A stretch of 64,000 nucleotides of DNA from Pelagihabitans sp947500445 (GTDB taxonomy: Bacteria; Bacteroidota; Bacteroidia; Flavobacteriales; Flavobacteriaceae), in contig NZ_JBNGOP010000006.1 of assembly GCF_050589625.1 (NCBI RefSeq), positions 145,074 to 209,073 on the forward strand, in the 5' to 3' direction. Of the stretch, positions 17,843-26,583 are shown piece by piece. Each line of letters opens with the position of its first letter. Position 1 is the stretch's first letter. Position numbers and translations under genes: made by a program. The notes under the pieces are model-generated. The model made no database searches. It was not told the origin of the DNA and worked only from the letters and a program-made list of their open reading frames with translations.

Positions 17843-19117
17843 TTACTCTTTATACACCACCCCGTTTTTCATCACAAAAACGGTTTGTTCCAACGTTTTT
17901 ACATTTTTAATGGGATCTTCCGCAACAGCGATGATATCGGCGAAGAAACCGGGCTCCAAGCGCCCGATCTGGTCTTCCATTCCCAAAAGTTTGGCATTGA
18001 CCACGGTAGCTGCCTTTAACGACTCGCCCACCGGGATTCCCGCTTCTTTGAGATACCCGAATTCTATCGCGTTCAAGCCATGGGGAAACACACCGGCATC
18101 CGTACCGAAGCCCATCGGGACCCCTTTTTTGTATGCCCTTGCCATTGCCGCCTGATGTTTGGGACCGATATCTAGTGCTTTTTTCGCGACCACATCGGGA
18201 AAGAAACCTGGTATTTTTGCTTTTTCGGCAACTTGTTTTCCTGCACTGATCGTCGGAATCAGATAACACTTTTTCTGTATCATGAGTTCCATGGTCTCTT
18301 CGCTCATCAACGTTCCGTGCTCTATGGTACTCACCCCTCCTAAAATGGCCAAGCGCATTCCTTCGTCACCATGGGCATGTGCCGCCACGGAAAATCCATA
18401 ATCTTTGGCCGTATCCGTAATGGCCTTTATTTCCTCAAGAGTAAACTGTGGGTTCTGACCACTTTTCGCCACGCTCAATACCCCTCCGGTAGCGGTTATT
18501 TTTATCACATCGGCGCCATTTTTATAACGTTGCCGAACAGCTTTTCGGGCATCTTCCGGTGAGTTGACCACCCCTTCCTTCGGTCCGGGATCTCCCATAA
18601 GGCTTTTCCGCATACCATTGGTAGGATCGGCATGCCCACCGGTACTCGCAAGTGCCTTGCCGGCGGTAAGGATCCTCGGGCCTCGCACCAACCCTTTGTT
18701 TATCGCATTTCGTAGGGCAATGTTGACTCCGGAGCCTCCGAGGTCGCGCACGGTAGTAAAACCGGCCATCAATGTTCGCTCCGCATATACCGTGGCCTCA
18801 AAGGCCACATCCACGTCATTACCGGTAAACTTTTTAATGTAGGTTTTAGGGTCGAACTCCGACTCCAAATGCACGTGCATATCGATCAATCCGGGCAATA
18901 CTACCTTATCCTTTAAATCGACCAACAGATCTTCGGCGCCCCCTGCCACAAAACCGTCCTTGATCTCTTTTATCCTATTACCGGATACTACGACCGTTTT
19001 CTTGGAAAGAGACGTTCCCGTTTCGGTATCGAACAGGGTACCACATTGCAGATAGCTATCCTGTGCATTGGAAACAATGGAAATACCGAGCACCAAAAGT
19101 GTAAAAAGATTTTTCAT
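17843..19117 (-). CDS. secreted amidohydrolase (Xaa-Pro dipeptidase/imidazolonepropionase-like)
   Basis: A 424-residue protein with signal peptide MKNLFTLLVLGISIVSNAQ. Metal ligands of the amidohydrolase superfamily appear in order: HVH (His81, His83), the probable carboxylated Lys in ADVIKITATGG, AHAHGDEG, TIEHGTL and FGTDAG. This subgroup (often called Xaa-Pro prolidase-like) hydrolyses small N-acyl amino acids or dipeptides; the substrate cannot be read from the sequence. The signal peptide places it in the periplasm or outside. It is followed in the same direction only by the isolated 118-aa gene. Confidence 0.88.
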   Translation of the reverse strand: MKNLFTLLVLGISIVSNAQDSYLQCGTLFDTETGTSLSKKTVVVSGNRIKEIKDGFVAGGAEDLLVDLKDKVVLPGLIDMHVHLESEFDPKTYIKKFTGNDVDVAFEATVYAERTLMAGFTTVRDLGGSGVNIALRNAINKGLVRGPRILTAGKALASTGGHADPTNGMRKSLMGDPGPKEGVVNSPEDARKAVRQRYKNGADVIKITATGGVLSVAKSGQNPQFTLEEIKAITDTAKDYGFSVAAHAHGDEGMRLAILGGVSTIEHGTLMSEETMELMIQKKCYLIPTISAGKQVAEKAKIPGFFPDVVAKKALDIGPKHQAAMARAYKKGVPMGFGTDAGVFPHGLNAIEFGYLKEAGIPVGESLKAATVVNAKLLGMEDQIGRLEPGFFADIIAVAEDPIKNVKTLEQTVFVMKNGVVYKE

Positions 19118-19160
19118 TTGTGTTTTGATTTTATCATATGTACCGGTCCATTAATGAACC

Positions 19161-19706
19161 TTAGGGCGTTGCGCTACTGGATCGGTATGCTCCCAAGACC
19201 GCTTTCCCTGCCTTTTTGTTGAAGCGCTTGGAAAATGTAAACAAGTCCCAAAACCATACCCTTCGCGAAATATTAAACGAAAAATTTCGTTTTACCGTAC
19301 TGTCGTTAACGGTCTCATCGAACCGAAAGTAATACTTTTCCGGAACAACTACCGGCATTTGGCCCAAGGTGAGCATTGTCGGCAGCATCGGAGTAGCGCA
19401 GGCAACATTTTGCTCCAAGGGATATAGGGTAATGTGCAAATCGGCGGAACTGCTGTCCGTCACTATTGCGAATAGTTCGGAAGCCTCCAGTATTTTAAGC
19501 GCTTTCTTCAAGCTATCGTTACGCACGTAAGCGTTCTGCCTTACCCGCTGATTGGTATAGTGCCGATACTTTTTAGGATATAGCTTATAGGAATAACAGG
19601 AGGTACAGAGCAAAATGCCCAAGAACGCCAGTACTAAGGATGACCGCTTCCTACCACTATGATTGGTTGTTGTAATGTTCTTTTCTAAAATAGCGATACG
19701 GTGCAC
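19161..19706 (-). CDS. hypothetical lipoprotein
   Basis: A 181-residue protein read from a GTG start; no ATG is available. A hydrophobic segment leads to a lipobox-like LLCTSC (Cys37), so it is probably lipid-anchored. The region before the hydrophobic stretch is unusually long (about 22 residues), so the true start may be further downstream. No domain is recognised. It lies between galE and the amidohydrolase gene, 20 nt after galE, and could share the galE transcript. Confidence 0.55.
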   Translation of the reverse strand: MHRIAILEKNITTTNHSGRKRSSLVLAFLGILLCTSCYSYKLYPKKYRHYTNQRVRQNAYVRNDSLKKALKILEASELFAIVTDSSSADLHITLYPLEQNVACATPMLPTMLTLGQMPVVVPEKYYFRFDETVNDSTVKRNFSFNISRRVWFWDLFTFSKRFNKKAGKAVLGAYRSSSATP

Positions 19707-19726
19707 CTATTGCAACAAGCTCCGGA

Positions 19727-20743
19727 CTAACTCCTGACCTTTTGTTCCCATTCCCAAGCCGATCGCATGGCTTCGTCCAAACTCGATTGCGCTTTCCAAC
19801 CCAACACCTCATTGGCCTTGGTGGTATCGGCAAAAGCCTCTATAACATCGCCGGGCCTACGGTCCACTATTTTGTAGTTCAGGTTTTTTCCGGATACCCG
19901 TTCAAAACTGCGGATAACCTCCATGACCGAACTGCCTTTTCCCGTACCCACATTGAACACTTCATAGTTCTTTTCGTTTTTACCGTGCAGCAAACGTTGG
20001 AGCGCTACCACATGTGCCTTGGCCAAATCTACCACATGAATGTAGTCGCGCACGCACGTACCGTCCTCTGTTGGATAATCGTTACCGAAAACGGACAACC
20101 CTTCTCGAATTCCGATACCGGTCTGTGTAATGAACGGCACCAAATTTTGTGGCACCCCTACCGGCAATTCCCCTATTTCAACACTGGGGTGCGCTCCCAT
20201 GGGATTAAAATAACGTAGCGCGATCGCTTGAAGGTTAGGGCTTACCTTACAGATGTCCGAAATGACCTCTTCGCCCATTTGCTTTGTTTTCCCATAAGGC
20301 GATTCAGCAGGTTTGATCGGGGCATTTTCGGTAATCGGCATCGCATCTGCCTGGCCGTAAACGGTACAGGAAGAACTAAAGATAAAGCTTGCCTTTTCCT
20401 TTTTGACCAAAGCCTTTAACACATATACCAGCGACCCGATATTGTTTTCGTAATACAGCAGAGGTTTCTCAACGCTCTCCCCTACCGCTTTTGAAGCTGC
20501 AAAGTGGATGACCCCGGCGATATCGGAATGGCGTTCGAACAGGGCACCTACCGCCTCTTTTTCCCGTAAATCGATTTTCTCGAATACCGGCTCCTTTCCT
20601 GTAATGGCGGTAATTCCCGCTAGTACTTTTTCATCGGCATTGGAACAATCATCGACGATAACGACCTGATATCCTTCGTTTTGCAGCTCAACGACAGTAT
20701 GGGACCCTATAAAACCCAAACCGCCCGTGACTAAAATTTTCAT
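19727..20743 (-). CDS. galE: UDP-glucose 4-epimerase
   Basis: A 338-residue short-chain dehydrogenase-fold epimerase. MKILVTGGLGFIGSHT at the N-terminus is the NAD-binding GxxGxxG motif, which fixes the start at 20743 rather than an in-frame ATG 23 codons upstream. The catalytic set is Ser125 (FSSSCTVYG), Tyr150 and Lys154 (YGKTK). It interconverts UDP-glucose and UDP-galactose for surface polysaccharide synthesis. Neighbours are a sugar aminotransferase and waaA, both envelope genes. Confidence 0.96.
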   Translation of the reverse strand: MKILVTGGLGFIGSHTVVELQNEGYQVVIVDDCSNADEKVLAGITAITGKEPVFEKIDLREKEAVGALFERHSDIAGVIHFAASKAVGESVEKPLLYYENNIGSLVYVLKALVKKEKASFIFSSSCTVYGQADAMPITENAPIKPAESPYGKTKQMGEEVISDICKVSPNLQAIALRYFNPMGAHPSVEIGELPVGVPQNLVPFITQTGIGIREGLSVFGNDYPTEDGTCVRDYIHVVDLAKAHVVALQRLLHGKNEKNYEVFNVGTGKGSSVMEVIRSFERVSGKNLNYKIVDRRPGDVIEAFADTTKANEVLGWKAQSSLDEAMRSAWEWEQKVRS

Positions 20744-20920
20744 CTGTTTAAAATTTTGTAGTTCACTGAAAATGAAAAAACTAAAAATTTCCGCACATTC
20801 AGTAATTCGCATAAACTTATTTTAATCATCTCGGTAGAGTATGCTTAAAAAAGTTTATGCTCATTTCATATATTTATTTTAATGGTTGGTTTTTGCACCC
20901 AAAACTAACGACTTGCCCGG

Positions 20921-22075
20921 CTATCCATTTAAAAAACCGATGACCGTAGCGGTAATATAGTCGATTTGCTCATCGTCCAGCTCCGTATGCATCGGCAGGG
21001 AAACTACTTGTTCGGAAAGCAGATTGGTTATTTCGAAATCAGATTCGTTATATCGGGCATCGGCATATGCTTTTTGCCGGTGCAAGGGTATGGGATAATA
21101 GACCCCACAAGGTATACCCTTCTCACCCAAATGCTTTACCAGTGCATCGCGCTTTCCGTTGGTTATCTTTAAGGTATACTGATGAAAAACATGACAGTCG
21201 CAAACATCGCAAATGCCCTCGCAACCGTTTACGGTCTTTGGAACCACAATATCGGGATGGCCCGAAAAAGCGGCACTATATTTTCGGGCGGCCGCCCTTC
21301 TGTTATCGCAATACATGTCGAGTTTGGGAAGCTTTGCGCGCAGTACCGCGGCCTGCATGGAATCCAATCGAGAGTTTACCCCGACCACATCATGATGGTA
21401 CCGCTGGTACATTCCGTGGTTTACGATTCCCCGCAACGTATGCGCCAAGGCATCGTCATTTGTGAAAATGGCTCCCCCATCACCATAGGCCCCTAAATTC
21501 TTGGAAGGAAAAAAGGAGGTCGCCCCAACATGCCCGATGGTACCGGCTTTTCTTTTTGTTCCATTTTTTGAAGTATGGTTGGCTCCAATGGCCTGTGCAT
21601 TGTCCTCTATTACAAAAAGCTTGTGCTTTTCCGCCAAATCCATAATGGCATCCATGTCGGCACATTGGCCAAAAAGGTGAACCGGTACGATCGCCTTTGT
21701 TTTTGGGGTGATCGCCCTTTCTATTGCCGCAATGTCGATATTAAAGGTATCGGGATCTACATCCACCAGTACGGGGGTCAGTTGCAACAGCGCAATGACC
21801 TCCACCGTAGCGGCAAACGTAAAGTCGGCCGTAATGACCTCGTCGCCGGGCTGCAATCCCAAGCCCATCATGGCAATTTGCAGGGCATCGGTTCCGTTGG
21901 CACAGGGAATAACATGTTTGACCCCTAAATACGTTTCCAGATCCTTTTGAAAGGCATGTACCTCCGGACCGTTGATAAAGGCCGAAGTTTCCATAATGTT
22001 GGCGATCGCGGCATTCACCTGCGCTTTGATGCCCTTGTATTGCCCTCCAAGATCTACCATTTGGATTTTCTTCAT
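20921..22075 (-). CDS. DegT/DnrJ/EryC1/StrS-family sugar aminotransferase
   Basis: A 384-residue PLP-dependent aminotransferase. SFFPSKNLGAYGDGGA contains the internal-aldimine Lys192, and EDNAQAIGA (157-165) gives the Asp that contacts the pyridine nitrogen. Near residue 285 there is a Cys-rich stretch (GCEGICDVCDCHVFHQYTL) before the usual HQYT motif, an insertion with four Cys that might bind metal. Members transaminate keto sugars for lipopolysaccharide or capsule. Divergent from waaA by 94 nt, with a possible -7 box TATTTTTG at 22102-22109. Confidence 0.93.
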   Translation of the reverse strand: MKKIQMVDLGGQYKGIKAQVNAAIANIMETSAFINGPEVHAFQKDLETYLGVKHVIPCANGTDALQIAMMGLGLQPGDEVITADFTFAATVEVIALLQLTPVLVDVDPDTFNIDIAAIERAITPKTKAIVPVHLFGQCADMDAIMDLAEKHKLFVIEDNAQAIGANHTSKNGTKRKAGTIGHVGATSFFPSKNLGAYGDGGAIFTNDDALAHTLRGIVNHGMYQRYHHDVVGVNSRLDSMQAAVLRAKLPKLDMYCDNRRAAARKYSAAFSGHPDIVVPKTVNGCEGICDVCDCHVFHQYTLKITNGKRDALVKHLGEKGIPCGVYYPIPLHRQKAYADARYNESDFEITNLLSEQVVSLPMHTELDDEQIDYITATVIGFLNG

Positions 22076-22101
22076 GCCCTTTGTTTTTTCAAGATTTCAC
22101 A

Positions 22102-22109
22102 CAAAAATA
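22102..22109 (-). promoter_or_regulatory. candidate -7 box for the DegT-family aminotransferase
   Basis: The minus strand reads TATTTTTG, matching the Bacteroidota TAnnTTTG consensus, 26 nt before the ATG at 22075. No clear -33 TTTG is found at the right spacing, so it is a weak call. Confidence 0.3.
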
Positions 22110-22169
22110 CGAAACAGGCATCAATGAACTCTGGAAAGAAATGTAATTTAGCTGGCAAATTGATTTTCC

Positions 22170-23408
22170 GTGTTTTCCATTTATAATAGCATTGTTCATT
22201 TGGCTTGGGCCGGGCTTCGGTTTGTTGCGCTTTTCAAACCAAAAATCCGCCTTTTTGTAGCTGGTAGAAAAAAAACCTGGGGGCAACTGAACGAGCTTCT
22301 TTCGGGGAACGATCGCACCCTATGGATGCATGCCGCATCCCTGGGGGAATACGAGCAAGGGCTCCCGGTAATCGAACGGCTAAAGACCGCTTTTCCGTCC
22401 CAAAAAATTGTAGTCACCTTCTTTTCCCCTTCCGGATATGAGGTGAAAAAGAACAGTACGGTCGCCGATGTAATCGTTTACCTGCCCATGGACACCAAAG
22501 CCAATGTTTCCCGGTTTTTGGACATGGTGCGACCGGAACTTGCGATTTTTGTGAAGTACGAAGTATGGCCCAATTACCTAAGGGAGCTGCACCGGCGTGA
22601 AATTCCCGCCTTGTTAATTTCCGCATTGTTCAAAAAACACCAAGTCTATTTTAAGCCCTATGGCGGATTCATGCGATCGGCCCTAAAAAAATTCTCCCAT
22701 ATTTTTGTCCAGAACAAGGATTCGCAAGAGTTATTGGTAAAAGCCGGAATCAAACGGGTTACGGTTAGCGGGGACACCCGCCTTGATCGGGTAAGCGAAA
22801 TTTTGGAGCGTGACCAACGCCTTGATTTTATGGACGCGTTCAAAAAAGACCGGCAGTGTTTTGTAGCGGGCAGCACTTGGCCGGAAGACGAAGCAATTTT
22901 GATCGACTACATCAACCACGCACCGTCGTCATCGCTTAAATATGTGTTCGCCCCACATACCATTACCCCCGAAAGGGTTTTGGGACTGGCCGGCTCCCTC
23001 AACAAAAAAACCGTTCTGTACTCGAAAATGGATCCGGAGACCATAGGCAACTATGAGGTGTTGCTGATCGATACCATCGGCCTACTGACCAAGATTTATA
23101 GTTATGCGGATATCGCCTATGTCGGGGGCGGTTTTGCAACGGGGCTCCATAATACCATGGAACCTGCCGTTTTTGGTATCCCGGTCATCATTGGTCCACA
23201 ATACAAAGGTTTTAAAGAGGCCGAGGAGCTGGTGGCCGAAAAAGGTATCTTGTCCGTAACCGATGGTTGGGGTTTCGGTGAGCTTATGAAAAGATTGTTG
23301 GACAATCCCGATTTTCAGAAAAAAACAGGCGCCATAAACGCCAGCTATATCGCTAAAAATAAAGGCGCTAGCATCCAAATCGTAGCACACATACGTACAT
23401 TATTATAG
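22170..23408 (+). CDS. waaA: 3-deoxy-D-manno-octulosonic acid transferase
   Basis: A 412-residue GT-B glycosyltransferase read from GTG at 22170; the following FSIYNSIVHLAWAG matches the usual N-terminal membrane-associated segment of KdtA, which supports this start. Motifs: MHAASLGEYEQGLPVIE (donor/acceptor region), VAGSTWPEDE, FAPHTITPER, and AYVGGGFATGLHNTMEPA with the glycine-rich CMP-Kdo binding loop. It adds Kdo to lipid A precursor, an essential step of lipopolysaccharide assembly. It is followed 51 nt later by a small lipoprotein gene. Confidence 0.94.
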   Translation: MFSIYNSIVHLAWAGLRFVALFKPKIRLFVAGRKKTWGQLNELLSGNDRTLWMHAASLGEYEQGLPVIERLKTAFPSQKIVVTFFSPSGYEVKKNSTVADVIVYLPMDTKANVSRFLDMVRPELAIFVKYEVWPNYLRELHRREIPALLISALFKKHQVYFKPYGGFMRSALKKFSHIFVQNKDSQELLVKAGIKRVTVSGDTRLDRVSEILERDQRLDFMDAFKKDRQCFVAGSTWPEDEAILIDYINHAPSSSLKYVFAPHTITPERVLGLAGSLNKKTVLYSKMDPETIGNYEVLLIDTIGLLTKIYSYADIAYVGGGFATGLHNTMEPAVFGIPVIIGPQYKGFKEAEELVAEKGILSVTDGWGFGELMKRLLDNPDFQKKTGAINASYIAKNKGASIQIVAHIRTLL

Positions 23409-23459
23409 TTCAATGCCAATTGCCACTTAAAGTCAGCCATTGGTATAACCTACTACGAA

Positions 23460-23687
23460 ATGGCACGTTCCCCCCTCATCTTATGTATTTTTACCTTGCT
23501 TTTAACTAGTTCTTGTCAGTGGTTCTCCCAGAAAGATGGGAAGCACCTGCCCCTGCACAGCCCGGAAACCGAAGAACAAAAAATGGACTTCAAAGACTTG
23601 CGACAGCAGCACGATTCCCTTAAAAGACCCGACAAGCTCCAAAAGCGACGAAAAAGAAGGGATACCCTAAAACCGCAGAGCGCCTAG
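23460..23687 (+). CDS. small putative lipoprotein, 75 residues
   Basis: MARSPLILCIFTLLLTSSCQ is a short lipoprotein signal with lipobox LTSSC (Cys19). The mature part is very polar and ends in a Lys/Arg-rich helix (KRPDKLQKRRKRRDTLK). It lies in the same direction as waaA with a 51-nt gap. The function is unknown; the signal and its position are the reasons for calling it real. Confidence 0.55.
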   Translation: MARSPLILCIFTLLLTSSCQWFSQKDGKHLPLHSPETEEQKMDFKDLRQQHDSLKRPDKLQKRRKRRDTLKPQSA

Positions 23688-23834
23688 GTATTGCTTGGTG
23701 GCACTACCCCATAGCAATCCCATTTTGAATCGATCCGAGGGAAGCAAAACCTCTTATACCATTTCTGGTGTTAGCCGAAACGATGCTAGCGCAAATTTTA
23801 CTAGTTTTAGTAAAAAGTAAAAAAGCAGCGCAGC

Positions 23835-25184
23835 ATGAATTCAAGACTTTTTAAGGTTTCCCTTACCGCCGCACTATCGGGCTTTCTTTTTGGTTTTGAC
23901 ACCGTAGTGATCTCCGGGGCCAACCTGCCCATTAAAGCGCTTTGGAATACATCACCATGGTTTCATGGTATGTTCATTATGTCGATGGCACTTTGGGGAA
24001 CCGTGATCGGCTCGCTTTTCGGGGGTATTCCCTGCAACCGTTTTGGACGAAAAAAAACCCTTTTTTGGATCGGAATCCTTTACGCACTATCGGCCATTGG
24101 TTCCGGATTGGCGACAGACCCCTACGTTTTTTCGTTTTTTAGATTTATCGGTGGCTTGGGCGTAGGAGCCTCATCGGTAGCGGCACCCATTTACATATCC
24201 GAAATTTCCACTCCGGAAAACAGGGGGAAGTTGGGCGCATTGTACCAGTTCAATCTGGTTCTGGGCATACTCATCGCCTTTATTTCCAACTATCTTTTAA
24301 AAGGGGTGGGAGGTGCCAATGATTGGCGCTGGATGCTGGGTGTGGAAGCCATACCCGCCATCGCCTATACCCTAATGGTGGTATCGATCCCCAATAGTCC
24401 AAGGTGGCTAGCCATTACAAAAAAGGACGATACAGGGGCCATGGCGGCCTTACGGATGCTTTTCGGAGAAGAGGCGGCCAAGGACAAACTACGGGAAATC
24501 AAGGCGAATATTCCCGATGTGGCCCTAAAGGAACCCTTGTTTTCCGGGCGATACCAAAAACCGTTACTGCTTGCGTTTTTCATAGCGTTTTTCAACCAAC
24601 TGTCCGGAATCAACTTTGTGCTGTACTATGCCCCCGAAATTTTGGAAAGGGCCGGTTTGGCAGCCAAGGAATCCCTTTTTAGCTCTATCGCTATCGGCGT
24701 GGTCAATCTCGTATTTACGTTTATAGGGGTTCGGCTTATCGATAGGTTGGGCCGTAGGCAACTCTTGAAAATCGGTTCGTTAGGGTATATCGTAAGCCTG
24801 GGAATGGTGGCCTGGTGTTTTTACGCCAATGCAGGTTCGGCCTTGTTGCTGACGTTTATCCTAGTGTTTATAGCTTCGCATGCTATTGGACAAGGCGCGG
24901 TCATTTGGGTATTCATTTCAGAAATTTTCCCCAACAAGGTAAGGGCCTTTGGGCAGTCGTGGGGGACGGGAACCCATTGGGTTTTTGCCGCGGTCATCAC
25001 CCTGATCACCCCAATATTCTTGGATGCCGACAAGGGAATCTTTAAGGACAACCCCTGGCCCATTTTTGTGTTTTTTATGGGTATGATGGTGCTTCAACTC
25101 CTTTGGACCTTATTTAAAATGCCGGAAACCAAAGGCGTTTCCTTGGAGGAACTGGAGGAACAACTGCGTGGAAAGACCAAATAG
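23835..25184 (+). CDS. sugar porter family MFS transporter (sugar/H+ symporter)
   Basis: A 449-residue protein with 12 membrane segments and sugar-porter signatures: GFLFGFDTVVISGA in helix 1, GRKK after helix 2, PIYISEISTPENRGKLGALYQ (the PESPR-like and R-x-G-R region of helix 4-5), PNSPRWL at the central loop, QLSGINFVLYYAPEIL in helix 7, and PETKG at the C-terminus. Transport of a monosaccharide with protons is expected; the exact sugar cannot be read. The gene has no close partners and an untranslated leader of at least 100 nt. Confidence 0.93.
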   Translation: MNSRLFKVSLTAALSGFLFGFDTVVISGANLPIKALWNTSPWFHGMFIMSMALWGTVIGSLFGGIPCNRFGRKKTLFWIGILYALSAIGSGLATDPYVFSFFRFIGGLGVGASSVAAPIYISEISTPENRGKLGALYQFNLVLGILIAFISNYLLKGVGGANDWRWMLGVEAIPAIAYTLMVVSIPNSPRWLAITKKDDTGAMAALRMLFGEEAAKDKLREIKANIPDVALKEPLFSGRYQKPLLLAFFIAFFNQLSGINFVLYYAPEILERAGLAAKESLFSSIAIGVVNLVFTFIGVRLIDRLGRRQLLKIGSLGYIVSLGMVAWCFYANAGSALLLTFILVFIASHAIGQGAVIWVFISEIFPNKVRAFGQSWGTGTHWVFAAVITLITPIFLDADKGIFKDNPWPIFVFFMGMMVLQLLWTLFKMPETKGVSLEELEEQLRGKTK

Positions 25185-25328
25185 CACTCGTTGAATTTCA
25201 GCACTTTATCGAAAAAATCGGTTTTACATCGGGCAAACACACTAAAGGGGGCGCCTTTGGTCGAAATAATCCCCTTAAAAGTGGTATTACGACGGAAATT
25301 TCATTAATTTACAGGAAATTATACACAT

Positions 25329-25457
25329 ATGGAACATGAAATTACTTCTGGTGAAAGACTACTTAACGGTTTTCTTAGTGTAATGGTGGTGTTATTGATC
25401 GGTATTTTGTTATCGGTCGTAGTCGCCCTTTTACTATGGGCCGTTGGCGTTTTTTAG
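25329..25457 (+). CDS. very small single-span membrane protein, 42 residues
   Basis: ATG at 25329 opens MEHEITSGERLLNGFLSVMV, followed by one continuous hydrophobic stretch (about residues 17-42) ending at TAG 25455-25457. AGGAAAT lies about 12 nt ahead of the ATG as a weak ribosome-binding site. A strong terminator follows at 25533. A polar head plus one clean membrane helix, bracketed by a leader and a terminator, makes this more likely than chance. Function unknown. Confidence 0.5.
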   Translation: MEHEITSGERLLNGFLSVMVVLLIGILLSVVVALLLWAVGVF

Positions 25458-25532
25458 CCAGAAACTTTAGTTCCCCGAATACAATCTTATTGCCCCTATT
25501 TATCTTTACAATTTAATTTTGACAAATGCCAT

Positions 25533-25559
25533 GGCCCCTTTTACCGAGGGGCCTTTTTT
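25533..25559 (+). terminator. rho-independent terminator
   Basis: GGCCCC (25533-25538) and GGGGCC (25548-25553) form a perfect stem with a 9-nt loop followed by T6 (25554-25559). It would end transcription of the 42-residue membrane protein gene. The 270 nt that follow, up to the MarR-like gene, hold only a weak hairpin (TCCCGA/TCGGGA at 25597-25612) and no gene that I can support. Confidence 0.88.
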
Positions 25560-25828
25560 GTTTAAGAAGTCATTTAAACTTTTTGGATTGTAGCGATCCC
25601 GACGCTTCGGGACATGATTTTTTATCTTTTTGAAGCCTTTTTTGAGTTGCATAGCTGGGCTACAGAAGGAAAAAAGTCGAAAAAAGGGTGAAAAAGCATA
25701 ATTTTTTAGCACACGATACCATTCCCACCATAAAAGAGCAGGTATAGAAATGGTTCAAAAGTACCGGACTGCAGCTAAACTATTGCTTTGTCCCTTACCG
25801 TTATTACCGAATACCCTTTGATGTCCCT

Positions 25829-26464
25829 TCATTCTTCTTTGGTGTTCAAAAGCGCATCCAAAGGGTTTTCGCCCGATCGGTATATGGCTTCGTGATAATC
25901 GTCCAACTTTTGAAGGAGCTTCAACAGACTTTTCTTTTCATCGACCGAAAGCGGGGCCGTCACCACCTTTGCCGCCAAACCCGCATTTTTATAGGCAACG
26001 ATCAATGCGTTCATTCCATTTTCGGTCAAACGCAACAATTTACTTCGCCCATCATCGGGATTGGGGTATTGCACGATCAACCCACTTTTCAAAAGCCTCT
26101 TTATGATTTCCATTCCCGACGACTTCTCATAGACCATTAGTTTAATGAGCGCCGATTTTCCCAATGGACCATGCTGCTGGAGCATCGCACTAAAAATAAA
26201 CTCCATATTGGTGGTAAAAGGTCCCGTTCCCAAGGCTTGCTTTAAATAGGTATTCCCATAGCGGGCCAAACGCCCTATTTGTGCGGAGAGTTCGGTATCG
26301 ATCGCCACAAAGGGAGCGCCCAAAATTGTTTTATCGGGCCCTTTTTTTTCAGATGCCATAAGCCAAACGGCGAAGTCCTCTACCGAGAGAGGTTTCCCTT
26401 GCTCCGCTTTATGATATGTAATCGCTTGGTCCACCAATTGTTGGATAAGCACCTCAATGGTCAT
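25829..26464 (-). CDS. MarR-like winged-helix transcriptional regulator
   Basis: A 211-residue protein. Residues about 100-170 match the MarR winged helix: HGPLGKSALIKLMVYEKSSGMEIIKRLLKSGLIVQ is the helix-turn-helix, followed by the wing NPDDGRSKLLRLTENG. The N-terminal 80 residues are longer than in standard MarR proteins. It is divergent from a TonB receptor, with a 12-bp perfect palindrome in between (26497-26524), so it probably controls that receptor and itself. Ligand unknown. Confidence 0.85.
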   Translation of the reverse strand: MTIEVLIQQLVDQAITYHKAEQGKPLSVEDFAVWLMASEKKGPDKTILGAPFVAIDTELSAQIGRLARYGNTYLKQALGTGPFTTNMEFIFSAMLQQHGPLGKSALIKLMVYEKSSGMEIIKRLLKSGLIVQYPNPDDGRSKLLRLTENGMNALIVAYKNAGLAAKVVTAPLSVDEKKSLLKLLQKLDDYHEAIYRSGENPLDALLNTKEE

Positions 26465-26496
26465 CTATTTATGTATTATTTAACACTAAAAATTTA

Positions 26497-26524
26497 AAAT
26501 AAAGTATTAAAAAATACTTTATTT
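26497..26524. promoter_or_regulatory. palindromic operator candidate for the MarR-like regulator
   Basis: AAATAAAGTATT and AATACTTTATTT are perfect 12-bp inverted arms around AAAA. The site lies in the 119-nt divergent region, 33 nt before the regulator start and 60 nt before the receptor start. MarR proteins bind palindromes of this size as dimers; binding here is inferred. Confidence 0.65.
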
Positions 26525-26583
26525 GCCAATAAAATCACATCAGCATTCAAACAAACTTACGAATAACCCCTAAACCGCCCTTT

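Noticed and set aside
25506..25712. A 68-codon minus-strand frame
   Set aside because: It covers a terminator hairpin, is Lys/Phe-biased, and has no recognisable family.
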